Assembly (NCBI GenBank): GCA_905233765.1 | Contig: CAJOCU010000035.1 | Span: 1 to 32,259, forward strand | DNA length: 32,259 nt | Source: an uncultured Bacteroidaceae bacterium | GTDB taxonomy: Bacteria > Bacteroidota > Bacteroidia > Bacteroidales > Bacteroidaceae | Direction: 5' to 3' | Shown: positions 15,631 to 26,652 of the stretch, piece after piece | Numbering within the stretch: the stretch's first letter is position 1 | How the letters are laid out: every line of letters starts with the position of its first letter | The notes under the pieces: model-generated | Database searches by the model: none | The model's input: the letters and a program-made list of their open reading frames with translations, nothing else | What the model was told of the DNA's origin: nothing | Position numbers and translations under genes: made by a program

Positions 15631-16704
15631 TTAGCGCTTCGATTTTGAAATTTTCGGTTCCACGGCAGTGATACCGCGCTGCGAGGGGGTGACGGGTCGG
15701 ATGGTGCCATCGGCGTTGAATTCCATACGGTCGATGCAGACTTCGCGGTGGAAGCCAGGACCACGTTTCTTGTCCATGTAGTTCTTGTTGATTCGATGAT
15801 AGACAATGTACCATTCGTCCTTGCCCGGCACCTGGATAACGCTGTTGTGTGCCGTGCCATAGATGGCATTATTGGGGTCCTGGCGCAAGATGACAGGCTG
15901 ACGCGCTACAACGATGGGTCCCATGGGAGAACTGGAGGTGCCATAGGCAACATGGTAGTTCGCGGAACCGGTATCATCAACACTCCACATGAAATAATAA
16001 ATGCCCTTGCGATAAAAGACGTAAGGAGCTTCGCGATATCGGAAATCCTCCAAGGAACCGCCCTCTGGGGTGATAACCTGCACTGTTGTGGTGTCGATAC
16101 TCACCATGTCATCATTCAGCTTAGCAACAGCCATGTAACCATTGCCCCAATAAATGTAGTTCTCGTCTGTGACCGGATCGTTGAAGACATCAACATCAAT
16201 CTGTTGACCACCTGTCAAACCGGCAGGGCGTGTGTAGATGATGGGAGTGCCCAGGTCGTAGTATGGTCCTGCGGGTTTATCGGCCATGGCCACACCTATG
16301 GACTTACGGTTACGGTCGCTATCGTGACCACTATAATAGAAATAATAGTTATAGCTTCCATCGGGCTGTCGGCGCTCCATGATCGCAGGCGCCCAGGCAT
16401 TCCCCGTAGCCCAGGGAACTTGGTCGGTGGCAAGATCAAGGATGATACCCTCGTGCTTCCAGTCAATAAGATTAGCACTTGAAAAGGCGGTGAAGTAATA
16501 TCCTCCCCAGCCCTGTGCGCCATCAGTCGTGGAGTAGATGTAGAAACGGTTATTCTGGTGAGAGAACATGATCTCCGGGTCGGCATGAAATTCGGGAAGG
16601 ATCGGATTGCCACTATAGCGCACACGACGCTTGCTCGGCTGTGCTGCAGAGCAGTCGAGTCCGAGGACAACAAGGGCAACAAGGATGAAAGAGAACTTTT
16701 TCAT
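15631..16704 (-). CDS. Secreted glycoside hydrolase family 43 protein
   Basis: A 357-residue protein with an N-terminal signal peptide (about 1-21, cleavage near CSAAQ; the LGLDC stretch is a poor lipobox). It has the five-bladed propeller pattern of GH43. The expected catalytic residues are D42 in FHADPE (base), D172 in QIDVDVF (pKa modulator) and E225 in YREAPY (acid). The late motif AHNSVIQVPGKDEWYIVYHR is typical. The family includes arabinofuranosidases and xylosidases, and the exact substrate cannot be read from sequence alone. There is no SusC/SusD pair nearby. It starts 14 nt after aroB, an unusual partner, so its expression may simply follow aroB. Confidence 0.9.
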   Translation of the reverse strand: MKKFSFILVALVVLGLDCSAAQPSKRRVRYSGNPILPEFHADPEIMFSHQNNRFYIYSTTDGAQGWGGYYFTAFSSANLIDWKHEGIILDLATDQVPWATGNAWAPAIMERRQPDGSYNYYFYYSGHDSDRNRKSIGVAMADKPAGPYYDLGTPIIYTRPAGLTGGQQIDVDVFNDPVTDENYIYWGNGYMAVAKLNDDMVSIDTTTVQVITPEGGSLEDFRYREAPYVFYRKGIYYFMWSVDDTGSANYHVAYGTSSSPMGPIVVARQPVILRQDPNNAIYGTAHNSVIQVPGKDEWYIVYHRINKNYMDKKRGPGFHREVCIDRMEFNADGTIRPVTPSQRGITAVEPKISKSKR

Positions 16705-16718
16705 AACTGGTTATAGGA

Positions 16719-17753
16719 TTATTGGTAATAATCAAGCATCTCGAAGATGTCGTCGCGGGAGGCTTGCTGATTGATGCGGATATCCCCCACTCCACCAAGG
16801 AGCGTAAAATTGATGATGCCGGCAGAATTCTTCTTGTCATGGGTCATCAATTCGTAGAGTCGGTCATACTCCCTGCAGGTGAATGCGAAGTGCCCATAAG
16901 TCTCTTTAACAAACTGAGCCACCTGATGAAGGCGCTCTGCAGGGAAGCCGCAGCGGGTGGCTGAAAGATAGAGCTCACAGACGAGACCCCAGGCGACAGC
17001 ATAGCCATGGAGCACGGTGCGGTTCTCGGCTAACGCAAGACTCTCGAAGGCATGGCCTACTGTGTGACCAAGATTTAAAGCTTTGCGGAGACCTTGTTCA
17101 AGAGGGTCTTCTGCGACTACACGTTCCTTGACCTTAACGCTCTTGGCAACCATCTCCTTTAAGTGCACAAAGTCGGGATGAAAAATGTCAAATCCTAAAA
17201 GCTCAGTCAACATAGTCTCGTCGGAGATGAGCCCGTGCTTGAGCATCTCGGCATAGCCGCTGCGGATGTTCTCGCTGTCGAGGGTATGAAGGAACTGAGT
17301 GTCGAGGATGACACTGGAGGCTGCGCTGAAAACACCTATCTCATTCTTCAATCCGCGGAAGTTAATGCCGGTCTTTCCGCCGACACTAGCATCAACCATT
17401 GCGAGAAGTGTCGTAGGGATGTTGATATAAGCGATGCCACGCTTGAAAGTGGAGGCTGCAAAACCACCTAAGTCTGTGACCATACCTCCACCCAAGTTTA
17501 TTAGCAGGGAATGGCGCGTGGCGCCGCCATCGCCCAGCGCAGTCCAAACAGAAGCGAGCGAATCAAGAGTCTTGGCCTCGTCGGTGGCACCAATGGTAAT
17601 CAGAGTAGCATCGCACGACTCGCGGATAAGAGGCCAGCAGAGGTCACGCGTAGTGGTATCGGTGAGTACGAAAAGGCGATCGGGCTGGACACGGCCGATG
17701 GCAGCAGACAAGTCTGCATGGAGGTTTCTACTGATGATGATATTTTGATTCAT
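16719..17753 (-). CDS. aroB: 3-dehydroquinate synthase
   Basis: A 344-residue enzyme that makes 3-dehydroquinate, the second step of the shikimate pathway, using NAD and a metal. GGGMVTDLGGF (88-98) binds NAD. KTGIN (127-131), the metal-site NLGHTVGHAFE and the later HGYAVAWG carry the substrate and metal ligands. The ATG at 17753 gives normal family length. An upstream in-frame ATG at 17807 would place 18 extra residues across the promoter and is rejected. It is the first gene of aroB-GH43-meaB. Confidence 0.95.
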   Translation of the reverse strand: MNQNIIISRNLHADLSAAIGRVQPDRLFVLTDTTTRDLCWPLIRESCDATLITIGATDEAKTLDSLASVWTALGDGGATRHSLLINLGGGMVTDLGGFAASTFKRGIAYINIPTTLLAMVDASVGGKTGINFRGLKNEIGVFSAASSVILDTQFLHTLDSENIRSGYAEMLKHGLISDETMLTELLGFDIFHPDFVHLKEMVAKSVKVKERVVAEDPLEQGLRKALNLGHTVGHAFESLALAENRTVLHGYAVAWGLVCELYLSATRCGFPAERLHQVAQFVKETYGHFAFTCREYDRLYELMTHDKKNSAGIINFTLLGGVGDIRINQQASRDDIFEMLDYYQ

Positions 17754-17779
17754 TACGCCCTTTCGTTTCTTTTGTGCTG

Positions 17780-17810
17780 CAAATATAAGGTAAGTTCCTG
17801 GAAGCACAAA
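17780..17810 (-). promoter_or_regulatory. Predicted promoter of aroB
   Basis: TATATTTG (17780-17787) and TTTG (17807-17810) on the minus strand, 19 nt apart, are a near-ideal Bacteroidetes promoter. Its upstream edge lies 10 nt from the T-rich tail of the rpoC terminator. Confidence 0.8.
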
Positions 17811-17820
17811 AAAAGTGCTC

Positions 17821-17865
17821 TTAAAAAATATAAAAACGGTGCTCCAGAAAAATCCGGAGCACCGT
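17821..17865 (-). terminator. Intrinsic terminator of the rpoBC operon
   Basis: ACGGTGCTCC (17836-17845) and GGAGCACCGT (17856-17865) form a perfect 10-bp stem. On the minus strand it is followed by TTTTTATATTTTTT, a clear U-tract. It lies 43 nt after the rpoC stop. Confidence 0.9.
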
Positions 17866-17907
17866 GAAACTTATTGCTGTGGCCTGCTGCACAGGTCCAG
17901 CACTTAC

Positions 17908-20900
17908 TTAATCGAGATCGTAGTCAAGGACGGCCTTGCGATTAGCGAGCACTCGGTCGTAGTCTTCCTTGGAGCCCACAATAATGCGTTCAAACTCGCG
18001 CAGACCCGTACCTGCTGGGATGAGGTGACCGCAGATGACGTTTTCCTTCATGCCCTCGAGATAGTCGCTCTTACCATTGATAGCTGCTTCGTTGAGGACC
18101 TTGGTAGTTTCCTGGAAGGAGGCAGCGGACATGAACGAGCTGGTCTGCAGGGCCGCACGTGTGATACCCTGAAGTATCTGCGTGGAAGTGGCGGGCATCG
18201 CGTCGCGAACGACAACGGGACGCAAGTCGCGGCGCTTGAGCAACGAGTTCTCGTCGCGAAGCTTGCGGGCAGTGACAATCATACCGGCCATCATCGTCTC
18301 GCTGTCTCCAGCGTCGATAACCACCTTCTTGCCCCAGATGCGGTCGTTTTCCTCCGCGAACTCAAGCTTATCGACCACTTGCTGCTCGAGGAAGCGGGTA
18401 TCGCCAGGCTCTTCAATCTGCACTTTACGCATCATCTGGCGCACAATGACCTCGAAGTGCTTATCGTTGATCTTCACACCTTGCAGACGATAGACATCCT
18501 GTACCTCGTTGACGATGTACTCCTGCACTGCAGTTGGGCCCTGAATAGCCAGGATGTCGGCAGGTGTAATGGCACCGTCGGAGAGCGGCGTGCCAGCACG
18601 TACGTAGTCGTTCTCCTGCACAAGAATCTGCTTGGAGAGGGGTACAAGATAGCGGCGCTCGTCACCCGTCTTGGGTGTAATGATGATCTCGCGGTTTCCG
18701 CGCTTGAGCTTACCCATGGTGACCTCGCCGTCAATCTCACTGACGATAGCAGGGTTACTCGGGTTGCGGGCTTCGAAGAGCTCTGTGACACGAGGCAGAC
18801 CGCCCGTGATATCACCTGCCTTACCCACAGCACGCGGAATCTTCACGAGGACATCACCAGCCTTAACCGTCTGCTTGTCCTCAACAGAGATGTGACCGCC
18901 GATGGGGAAATTATAGGTGCGAAGGAGCTCGCCGTCCTCGCTGACAATGTGTGCCTGCGGAATCTTGGCCTTGTCTTTGGACTCAATGACGATGAGTTCG
19001 CGCAAACCTGTGGTTTCATCGGACTCTACTCGATAGGTGACACCTTCGATGACACCCTCGAACTCTATGCGACCTGCGCTCTCAGTGACGATGACAGCGT
19101 TGAAAGGATCCCATTTTGCAACAATGTCGCCCTTGGAAACTTTCTCGCCATCCTTCTTGTAGAGCGTGGAGCCGTAAGGAACATTCTGGCTGAGCAGGAC
19201 AATGCCCGTGTTGACATCCACGAAACGGACTTCGGCCAGACGGCCTACAACCATCTTAGCAGGAGCACCAGATTCATCAACGATATCTACAGTACGCAGT
19301 TCCTCGAACTCAAGTTTGCTGTCGTACTTGGCCTTGATGGTAGCATTGGCAGCTGCGTTATCTGCCACACCACCGGCATGGAAAGTACGCAGAGTAAGCT
19401 GAGTACCAGGCTCACCAATAGACTGCGCGGCGATGACGCCAACAGCCTCGCCCTTCTGCACCATACGAGCGGTGGCAAGGTTGCGACCGTAGCACTTCAT
19501 GCAAACGCCATGACGGCTCTCGCAGGTGAGCACGGAACGAATCTCTACGCTCTCAATGGGACTGGCTTCAATCTCAGCGGCAATGGCTTCGGTGATTTCC
19601 TCGCCTGCGGCAACAATCAGCTTATTGGTCGAAGGATTGATGATATCGTGCACGCTGACGCGACCGAGAATACGATCGTAGAGGGAGCTGATGACCTCGT
19701 CGCCATTCTTGAGAGCTGTGCAGACAAGACCACGCAGGGTGCCGCAGTCCTCCTCGGTGATGATGACATCGTGGCTTACATCGACCAGACGGCGAGTTAG
19801 GTAACCTGCGTCAGCCGTCTTCAGAGCGGTATCTGCAAGACCCTTACGGGCACCGTGGGTAGAGATGAAGTACTCTAGCACGGACATACCCTCTTTAAAG
19901 TTAGAAAGAATCGGGTTCTCAATGATCTGTGCTTCGGCGCCCGCCTTCTGAGGCTTGGCCATCAGACCACGCATACCGGAGAGCTGTGAGATCTGACCGG
20001 CACTACCACGGGCACCCGAGTCAAGCATCATATACACGGCGTTGAAGCCCTGATCGGCCTCTCGCATGGTCTTCATCAGCACGGCGGAGAGGTCGTTGTT
20101 GACGTGTGTCCATGCATCAATGACCTGATTGTATCGCTCCTTGTCGGTGATGAAACCCATATTATAGTCACCCATAATGCGCTCTACCTCATCGTTACCA
20201 CGTTGCACGAGAGCTGCCTTCTCCTCGGGGATAATGATATCGCCAAGGTTAAAGCTTAGGCCACCGTCGTAGGCGAGCTTGTAACCGAGGTTCTTGATTC
20301 CATCGAGGAAAGCACAGGCCTTGGCAACACCCACGGTCTTGATGACATCAGTGATAAGGCCACGAAGCGTCTTCTTGGAAATGACGTCGTTGAAGAAACC
20401 AACCTCCACAGGAATAATCTCATTCACAATGACGCGACCGACGGAAGTTTCTACCATGTGCTTGCCAATCCGGCCATCTTCCATCTTGTCAGGAACAATG
20501 ACTTTCACGGGTGCATGAACATCTACGCGGCGTTCATTATAAGCAATGATAGCCTCTTCGGGGCCATAGAAGATAAGGCCTTCACCCTTGGCACCCGGAC
20601 GCAGCTTGGTGATGTAGTAGAGACCCAGCACCATATCCTGCGAGGGCACAGTGATAGGAGCGCCGTTGGCAGGGTTCAGGATGTTATGACTCTGGAGCAT
20701 CAAAATCTGAGCCTCCAGGATTGCCTCGTTGCTCAAGGGGAGGTGGACAGCCATCTGGTCACCGTCGAAGTCAGCGTTGAAAGCCGTACAAGCGAGCGGG
20801 TGAAGCTGGATGGCCTTACCCTCGATCATCTTGGGCTGGAATGCCTGGATACCCAGACGGTGCAGTGTCGGGGCACGGTTGAGGAGCACAGGGTGACCCT

Positions 20901-22200
20901 TCATGACATGCTCGAGGATATCCCAGATGACGGGATCCTTGCGATCGACAATCTTCTTGGCACTCTTCACCGTCTTGACGATACCACGCTCAATGAGTTT
21001 GCGGATGATAAACGGCTTGTAAAGCTCTGCTGCCATGAGTTTAGGAAGACCACACTCGCCCATATTCAATTCTGGGCCTACGACAATAACAGAACGCGCC
21101 GAGTAGTCAACACGCTTACCAAGAAGGTTCTGACGGAAGCGGCCTTGCTTACCCTTCAATGAGTCACTAAGAGACTTCAGAGGTCGGTTGCTCTCGCTCT
21201 TGACAGCACTGCTCTTGCGGCTGTTGTCGAAGAGACTGTCAACGGCTTCTTGAAGCATACGTTTCTCATTGCGGAGGATAACCTCGGGAGCCTTAATCTC
21301 AATGAGGCGTTTCAGACGATTATTACGAATGATGACACGACGATAGAGATCGTTGAGGTCTGAAGTCGCGAAGCGACCACCATCCAGGGGTACCAACGGA
21401 CGCAAATCAGGCGGGATGACAGGCAGCATGGTCATAATCATCCATTCGGGCTTATTACGCTCGCGGCTGGCACGGAAGCTCTCGACGACCTGAAGGCGTT
21501 TCAGAGCCTCGTTCTTACGTTGCTGCGCGGTATCTGTATTGGCACGATCGCGAAGTTCAAAGCTGAGTTTGTCCAAATCCAGGTTCACAAGGAGGTCATA
21601 GATAGCCTCGGCACCCATTTTTGCGACAAACTTATTGGGATCGTCATCAGGGAGGTACTGGTTGTCAGCGGAAAGACGATCCAGATGATCGAGATACTCG
21701 TCCTCGGATAGGAGGTCGAACTTCTCGAGATGGATATCTTCGTTCTCCTCCTTCAGGAAGGGACCTGGGTTGATCACCACATAACGCTCGTAATAGATGA
21801 CTGAATCCAACTTCTTCGTGGGCATACCCAACAGATAGCCGATCTTGTTGGGCAGACTGCGGAAGTACCAGATGTGAGCAACGGGCACAACCAACTCAAT
21901 ATGGCCGCTACGCTCACGACGCACTTTCTTCTCGGTCACCTCGACACCGCAACGATCGCAGACGATGCCCTTATAGCGGATACGCTTGTACTTACCGCAA
22001 TGGCACTCATAGTCCTTCGTAGGACCAAAAATGCGTTCACAGAAGAGGCCGTCGCGCTCGGGTTTATAAGTGCGATAGTTGATGGTTTCAGGCTTAAGAA
22101 CCTCACCAAAGGAATTTTCCTTGATTTCCTCGGGCGATGCCAGTCCAATGGTAATCTTGGTGAAATTATTCTTGACTTTTGTATCTTTCTTGTAAGGCAT
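17908..22200 (-). CDS. rpoC: DNA-directed RNA polymerase beta' subunit
   Basis: A 1430-residue protein, normal for Bacteroidota. The N-terminal zinc ligands are C66, C68, C81 and C84. The catalytic NADFDGDQ that binds the active-site magnesium is encoded near 20757-20790, and the trigger-loop and second zinc-site cysteines ([14 protein letters not shown]) are intact. It forms the core enzyme with beta, alpha and omega. The reading frame is unbroken. It follows rpoB after a 40-nt spacer made of GTTTAAA-type repeats and ends at a strong terminator. Confidence 0.98.
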   Translation of the reverse strand: MPYKKDTKVKNNFTKITIGLASPEEIKENSFGEVLKPETINYRTYKPERDGLFCERIFGPTKDYECHCGKYKRIRYKGIVCDRCGVEVTEKKVRRERSGHIELVVPVAHIWYFRSLPNKIGYLLGMPTKKLDSVIYYERYVVINPGPFLKEENEDIHLEKFDLLSEDEYLDHLDRLSADNQYLPDDDPNKFVAKMGAEAIYDLLVNLDLDKLSFELRDRANTDTAQQRKNEALKRLQVVESFRASRERNKPEWMIMTMLPVIPPDLRPLVPLDGGRFATSDLNDLYRRVIIRNNRLKRLIEIKAPEVILRNEKRMLQEAVDSLFDNSRKSSAVKSESNRPLKSLSDSLKGKQGRFRQNLLGKRVDYSARSVIVVGPELNMGECGLPKLMAAELYKPFIIRKLIERGIVKTVKSAKKIVDRKDPVIWDILEHVMKGHPVLLNRAPTLHRLGIQAFQPKMIEGKAIQLHPLACTAFNADFDGDQMAVHLPLSNEAILEAQILMLQSHNILNPANGAPITVPSQDMVLGLYYITKLRPGAKGEGLIFYGPEEAIIAYNERRVDVHAPVKVIVPDKMEDGRIGKHMVETSVGRVIVNEIIPVEVGFFNDVISKKTLRGLITDVIKTVGVAKACAFLDGIKNLGYKLAYDGGLSFNLGDIIIPEEKAALVQRGNDEVERIMGDYNMGFITDKERYNQVIDAWTHVNNDLSAVLMKTMREADQGFNAVYMMLDSGARGSAGQISQLSGMRGLMAKPQKAGAEAQIIENPILSNFKEGMSVLEYFISTHGARKGLADTALKTADAGYLTRRLVDVSHDVIITEEDCGTLRGLVCTALKNGDEVISSLYDRILGRVSVHDIINPSTNKLIVAAGEEITEAIAAEIEASPIESVEIRSVLTCESRHGVCMKCYGRNLATARMVQKGEAVGVIAAQSIGEPGTQLTLRTFHAGGVADNAAANATIKAKYDSKLEFEELRTVDIVDESGAPAKMVVGRLAEVRFVDVNTGIVLLSQNVPYGSTLYKKDGEKVSKGDIVAKWDPFNAVIVTESAGRIEFEGVIEGVTYRVESDETTGLRELIVIESKDKAKIPQAHIVSEDGELLRTYNFPIGGHISVEDKQTVKAGDVLVKIPRAVGKAGDITGGLPRVTELFEARNPSNPAIVSEIDGEVTMGKLKRGNREIIITPKTGDERRYLVPLSKQILVQENDYVRAGTPLSDGAITPADILAIQGPTAVQEYIVNEVQDVYRLQGVKINDKHFEVIVRQMMRKVQIEEPGDTRFLEQQVVDKLEFAEENDRIWGKKVVIDAGDSETMMAGMIVTARKLRDENSLLKRRDLRPVVVRDAMPATSTQILQGITRAALQTSSFMSAASFQETTKVLNEAAINGKSDYLEGMKENVICGHLIPAGTGLREFERIIVGSKEDYDRVLANRKAVLDYDLD

Positions 22201-22240
22201 AACTTTAAAGTTGAAAGTTTAAAGTTTAAAAGTTAAAAGT
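22201..22240. repeat. AACTTTAAA-type repeat spacer between rpoB and rpoC
   Basis: The complete intercistronic spacer is composed of degenerate AAAGTTTAAA/AAAGTTGAAA units, the same type as found at 2146-2174 and 7404-7527. No other signal is visible in it. Confidence 0.65.
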
Positions 22241-24169
22241 TTAATCCAAAGTCACGCTGAGGCCAAGGCCGCGAAGTTCGTGAAGCAACACGTTAAGGGA
22301 CTCGGGGATACCCGGAGTAGGCATCTGTTCGCCCTTTACGATAGCCTCGTAAGCCTTGCTACGGCCTGTGACATCGTCGGATTTAATGGTGAGGATTTCT
22401 TGTAGAACATGGGAAGCGCCGAAGGCTTCAATAGCCCAAACCTCCATTTCACCGAAGCGCTGACCACCGAACTGTGCCTTACCGCCAAGCGGCTGCTGAG
22501 TGATGAGGCTGTACGGGCCTATAGAACGAGCGTGCATCTTGTCTTCAACCATGTGGCCAAGTTTCAGCATATAGGCTACACCCACGGTTGCAAGCTGGTC
22601 GAATTTTTCGCCAGTAGCACCATCGTAGAGCTGTGTAGAGCAGTAGCGGGGTAAGCCAGCCTTATCTGTCCATTCACAAAGGTCGTCGAGCGAAGCGCCA
22701 TCGAAGATGGGGGTTGAGAACTTCACACCGAGCTGCTTACCAGCAGCGCCGAGAACAGTTTCGAATATCTGACCAATGTTCATACGTGATGGCACACCCA
22801 GTGGGTTCAGAACAATATCGACAGGTGTTCCATCGGCCAAGAACGGCATGTCTTCTTGACGAACGACCTTAGAAACGATACCCTTGTTACCATGTCGGCC
22901 GGCCATCTTATCACCCACGCCTATCTTGCGTTTCTTGGCCACATAAACTTTCGCCATCTGGATGATACCGGAGGGAAGTTCGTCACCAATGGTGATAGCA
23001 AACTTGCGACGCTTGAGCTCTGCATCGAGAAGTTTGTACTTCTTGATGAAGTTGATAATCAGTTGAGCTATAAGGCCATTCACATGATCGTTGCTGGTCC
23101 AGTGGCTAATCTGAATACCCGTGTAGTCGAGGGCATTAAGGGCTGCTTCCGTGAACTTTGCTCCCTTGGCAATCACCTCGGCGCCCATATAATCCTTCAC
23201 ACCTTGTGAGGTAAGGTCCTTTGTGAGTTCAAGGAGTTTCTCTATAAGAATAGCCTTAAGGTCATCAACCTTCATATTGAATTCTTCATCAATCTTGGGC
23301 AAACGAACCTTGTCACGAGCTTTCTCCTGACGCGTCTTGATGGCACGTGAGAAGAGTTTTTTGTCAATGACAGTACCCGAGAGAGAGGGCGAAGCCTTAA
23401 GAGAAGCATCCTTCACGTCGCCAGCCTTGTCGCCAAAGATGGCACGGAGCAACTTCTCTTCGGGTGAAGGATCACTCTCACCCTTCGGCGTGATCTTACC
23501 GATGAGGATATCGCCCGGCAAGACCTGAGCACCGATACGGATGATTCCATTCTCGTCCAGATCCTTCGTGGCATCTTCGCTCACATTGGGAATGTCAGAG
23601 GTTAGTTCCTCAACACCACGCTTGGTCTCGCGGACTTCCAAAGAAAACTCTTCGACGTGGACACTGGTGAGAATATCCTCACGAACGACACGCTCGTTGA
23701 GTACAATGGCATCTTCATAGTTATAACCCTTCCACGGCATATAGGCCACAAGCAGGTTTTTACCAAGAGCCAACTCGCCATTGGCGGTGGAGTAACCCTC
23801 AGTGAGGATGTCGCCTGCCTCGACACGCTGTCCCTTCTCGCAGATAGGACGCAGGTCAATGGTCATATTCTGATTGGTGCGACGGAACTTGGGAATGCGA
23901 TATTCCTTGAGGGCAGGTTCGAAGCTGACGAACTCTTCTTCTTCTGTGCGATCGTAGAGGATGCGGATGGTGGTGGCATCAACGTAGTCAATAACACCAG
24001 CACCCTCAGCAACAATCATTGTGCGGCTGTCCTCGCAGACCTGCTTCTCGATACCAGTACCAACGATAGGAGCCTCGGTGCGGACAAGAGGAACGGCCTG
24101 ACGCATCATGTTGGATCCCATGAGGGCACGGTGGGCATCATCGTGCTCAAGGAAGGGAATCAGCGATGC
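22241..24169 (-). CDS. rpoB: RNA polymerase beta subunit, C-terminal part after a frame break
   Basis: From [29 protein letters not shown] to the end SVTLD, about 642 residues. It contains the beta C-terminal regions, including [42 protein letters not shown] and [18 protein letters not shown]. Joined to the upstream fragment with about 16 missing nt, the protein would be about 1269 residues, the normal size. The ATG at 24121 is an internal methionine, not a true start. All motifs after the break are intact, which argues against a decayed pseudogene. Confidence 0.93.
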   Translation of the reverse strand, partial: ASLIPFLEHDDAHRALMGSNMMRQAVPLVRTEAPIVGTGIEKQVCEDSRTMIVAEGAGVIDYVDATTIRILYDRTEEEEFVSFEPALKEYRIPKFRRTNQNMTIDLRPICEKGQRVEAGDILTEGYSTANGELALGKNLLVAYMPWKGYNYEDAIVLNERVVREDILTSVHVEEFSLEVRETKRGVEELTSDIPNVSEDATKDLDENGIIRIGAQVLPGDILIGKITPKGESDPSPEEKLLRAIFGDKAGDVKDASLKASPSLSGTVIDKKLFSRAIKTRQEKARDKVRLPKIDEEFNMKVDDLKAILIEKLLELTKDLTSQGVKDYMGAEVIAKGAKFTEAALNALDYTGIQISHWTSNDHVNGLIAQLIINFIKKYKLLDAELKRRKFAITIGDELPSGIIQMAKVYVAKKRKIGVGDKMAGRHGNKGIVSKVVRQEDMPFLADGTPVDIVLNPLGVPSRMNIGQIFETVLGAAGKQLGVKFSTPIFDGASLDDLCEWTDKAGLPRYCSTQLYDGATGEKFDQLATVGVAYMLKLGHMVEDKMHARSIGPYSLITQQPLGGKAQFGGQRFGEMEVWAIEAFGASHVLQEILTIKSDDVTGRSKAYEAIVKGEQMPTPGIPESLNVLLHELRGLGLSVTLD

Positions 24170-26034
24170 TGCTGTGGAGCCACGTCCATGAGATCAACCT
24201 CAGAAGGAGGTACGACGGGATAGTCGTCATCCTGACGGCACTTGACGACCTTACGGATGAAGGTTCCGTCATCACGAAGAGGTGCATTTCCCTGACCAAT
24301 GATGAGATTCTCCTCTTCCTCTGCGGTGAAATAACTAATACCTTCATCTGACAGATCGACAACGCCGTTATTGACCTTACGATAGGGAGTCGAGATAAAG
24401 CCGAGGTCGTTGATCTTCGCATAAACGCAGAGCGAGGAAATCAGACCGATGTTAGGACCTTCCGGCGACTCGATAGGACAGAGGCGGCCGTAGTGGGTAT
24501 AGTGTACGTCGCGGACCTCGAAGCCTGCACGCTCGCGGCTCAGACCGCCAGGACCCAGCGCGGAGAGACGACGCTTGTGCGTGACCTCGGCCAGCGGATT
24601 GGTCTGGTCCATAAACTGCGATAGAGCATTGGTTCCGAAGAAGGAATTGATAACGCTGGAAATGGTCTTTGCGTTGATCAAATCCGTGGGAGTGAACACC
24701 TCGTTATCACGGACATTCATGCGCTCGCGAATAGTGCGGCTCATGCGAGAAAGGCCAATGGCAAACTGATTGGACAACTGCTCACCAACCGTACGTACTC
24801 GACGGTTGGAGAGGTGGTCGATATCATCCACCTGTGCCTTTGAATTCACAAGCTCGATGAGGTACTTGATAATCTCAATAATATCTTCACGCGTGAGAAC
24901 GCGCACATCTGGATCTGTATCCAAATTGAGCTTACGATTGATGCGGTAGCGACCCACATCGCCCAAGTCATAACGCTTCTCGGAGAAGAACAGGTTGTTG
25001 ATCACCTCGCGGGCACTGGCATCATCGGCGGGGTCTGCGTTACGCAGCTGACGATAGATGTAGAGCACAGCCTCTTTCTCGGAGTTGGAGGGGTCCTTGG
25101 CCAAGGTGTTGAAGATGATGCTGTAGTCGCTGGCATCGGGGTCTTCCTTATGGATGAGTACGGTTTGCTCACCGCTCTCAAGAATATCGTTAATATTCTC
25201 CTCGGTGAGCACCGTCTCGCGGTCCATGATGACCTCGTTACGCTCGATGGAAACGACTTCGCCGGTATCCTCATCGACAAAGTCCTCGACCCATGATTTC
25301 AGCACGCGTGCTGCCAGCTTCTGACCGATGTTCTTCTTCAAGGCCGTCTTGTTGACCTTAACTTCCTCGGCGAGGTTGAAGATCTCGAGGATGTCCTTGT
25401 CATTCTCGAAACCGATGGCACGCAACAGCGTCGTAACGGGCAACTTCTTCTTACGGTCGATATACGCGTACATAACATTATTAATGTCTGTAGCGAACTC
25501 AATCCAGGAGCCCTTGAACGGGATGATACGGGCACTGTAGAGCTGCGTGCCGTTGGCATGCAGGCTGGAGCCGAAGAATACACCGGGAGAGCGGTGCAGC
25601 TGGCTGACCACCACGCGCTCCGCACCGTTGATGATAAAGGTGCCGTTGGCTGTCATGTAAGGAATCGGGCCGAGGAAAACATCCTGGATGACGGTGTCGA
25701 AATCCTCATGGTCGGGGTCCGTGCAGTAAAGCTTCAGTTTTGCCTTCAAAGGCACAGCATAGGTGAGTCCACGTTCCAAGCACTCTTCAATGCTGTAGCG
25801 GGGTGGATCAATGTAATAGTCCAGGAATTCAAGGACGAAGTTGTTGCGTGTATCGGCGATGGGGAAGTTCTCTGCGAAAACCTCGTAGAGGCCATCGTTC
25901 TTACGCAGTTCCGGCGGGGTATCCAGCTGGAGGAAGTCATTGAAAGACTTCAACTGCACTTCGAGAAAATCCGGATAGGGCATCGGATTCTTCACCGAAG
26001 CGAAATTGACTCTGTCGTTAACAATCTTAGCCAT
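24160..26034 (-). CDS. rpoB: RNA polymerase beta subunit, N-terminal part with frame break
   Basis: Starts [25 protein letters not shown] at 26034 (an earlier ATG at 26082 lies in the leader). It carries the beta protrusion and lobe domains and the rifampicin region ([33 protein letters not shown], wild-type in appearance). The frame reads [10 protein letters not shown] and then HR and stop at 24160. Relatives read [21 protein letters not shown] here, and AASLIPF continues in another frame only bases away. A missing stretch of about 16 nt explains this. rpoB is an essential single-copy gene, so the break is most likely a sequence or assembly error. Confidence 0.94.
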   Translation of the reverse strand: MAKIVNDRVNFASVKNPMPYPDFLEVQLKSFNDFLQLDTPPELRKNDGLYEVFAENFPIADTRNNFVLEFLDYYIDPPRYSIEECLERGLTYAVPLKAKLKLYCTDPDHEDFDTVIQDVFLGPIPYMTANGTFIINGAERVVVSQLHRSPGVFFGSSLHANGTQLYSARIIPFKGSWIEFATDINNVMYAYIDRKKKLPVTTLLRAIGFENDKDILEIFNLAEEVKVNKTALKKNIGQKLAARVLKSWVEDFVDEDTGEVVSIERNEVIMDRETVLTEENINDILESGEQTVLIHKEDPDASDYSIIFNTLAKDPSNSEKEAVLYIYRQLRNADPADDASAREVINNLFFSEKRYDLGDVGRYRINRKLNLDTDPDVRVLTREDIIEIIKYLIELVNSKAQVDDIDHLSNRRVRTVGEQLSNQFAIGLSRMSRTIRERMNVRDNEVFTPTDLINAKTISSVINSFFGTNALSQFMDQTNPLAEVTHKRRLSALGPGGLSRERAGFEVRDVHYTHYGRLCPIESPEGPNIGLISSLCVYAKINDLGFISTPYRKVNNGVVDLSDEGISYFTAEEEENLIIGQGNAPLRDDGTFIRKVVKCRQDDDYPVVPPSEVDLMDVAPQQHR

Positions 26035-26084
26035 TAATGTTGTATATGATATGTGATTTGTTTCTTGACAAGGGGGCTTCAACT

Positions 26085-26092
26085 CAAATGTA
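26085..26092 (-). promoter_or_regulatory. Predicted -7 element of an rpoBC promoter
   Basis: TACATTTG on the minus strand is a perfect TAnnTTTG, 50 nt before the rpoB ATG. A weak TTTTAG lies about 22 nt upstream. It would let rpoBC be transcribed independently of rplJL. Confidence 0.55.
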
Positions 26093-26163
26093 TGGTGTTG
26101 AGACCAGGGCTATTCTAAAAGAATAATGGATTCAGGGCGTTGTTCTTATCGTAAGACGCAAAA

Positions 26164-26197
26164 AGTAGAGGACTCTCTACCAGAGAGTTCTCTACTG
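26164..26197 (-). terminator. Terminator or attenuator between rplL and rpoB
   Basis: AGTAGAGGACTCTCT and AGAGAGTTCTCTACT pair over 15 positions with one G-U pair, around ACC. On the minus strand TTTTTGCG follows. It lies about 30 nt after the rplL stop, a place where many bacteria partly terminate to set the ribosomal protein to RNA polymerase ratio. Confidence 0.8.
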
Positions 26198-26226
26198 TTT
26201 GTGTCCGAGTGGTTACGGGTCGGAGC

Positions 26227-26607
26227 TTACTTCAGCTCGATCTCAGCACCAGCCTCCTCGAGGGTCTTCTTCAGAGCCTCTGCGTCAGCCTTGGGCATAC
26301 CTTCCTTCAGTGTGCTGGGAGCACCATCAACGAGCTCCTTAGCTTCCTTCAGACCGAGACCGCAAGCTTCCTTCACAGTCTTTACGACCTGGAGCTTAGC
26401 AGCACCTGCGCTCTTGAGGATGACGTCGAAGTCAGTCTTCTCTTCAGCGGCGGGAGCAGCACCACCTGCGGCGGGACCGGCTGCTACAGCAACAGCAGCT
26501 GCTGCGGGTTCAATACCGTATTCCTCCTTGAGGATGTTCTTCAACTCGTTTACTTCTTTCACTGTCAAGTTAACCAACTCTTCAGCGATTGCTTTGATAT
26601 CTGCCAT
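26227..26607 (-). CDS. rplL: 50S ribosomal protein L7/L12
   Basis: A 126-residue acidic protein. The N-terminal dimerisation domain (1-33) is followed by an alanine/glycine-rich hinge ([19 protein letters not shown]) and the C-terminal factor-binding domain with [20 protein letters not shown]. Multiple copies form the ribosomal stalk that recruits elongation factors. It follows rplJ by 45 nt and is followed by an attenuator-like hairpin. Confidence 0.97.
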   Translation of the reverse strand: MADIKAIAEELVNLTVKEVNELKNILKEEYGIEPAAAAVAVAAGPAAGGAAPAAEEKTDFDVILKSAGAAKLQVVKTVKEACGLGLKEAKELVDGAPSTLKEGMPKADAEALKKTLEEAGAEIELK

Positions 26608-26652
26608 AATAATAAATGTGATTTTGTTTGTTTGACTTGGAGTAATTGATAA

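Noticed and set aside
15748..16482. 244-codon open frame on the plus strand
   Set aside because: It mirrors the GH43 gene and shows no start context or similarity.
17815..19800. 661-codon open frame on the plus strand
   Set aside because: It is antisense to rpoC, with repetitive low-complexity residue use and no family similarity. rpoC is clearly the real gene; the antisense frame stays open because of its codon bias.
24119..24121. ATG at 24121 as start of a separate polymerase gene (split rpoB)
   Set aside because: Conserved residues [12 protein letters not shown] precede it in the same frame, so it is an internal methionine. Natural rpoB splits occur at other, non-conserved points.
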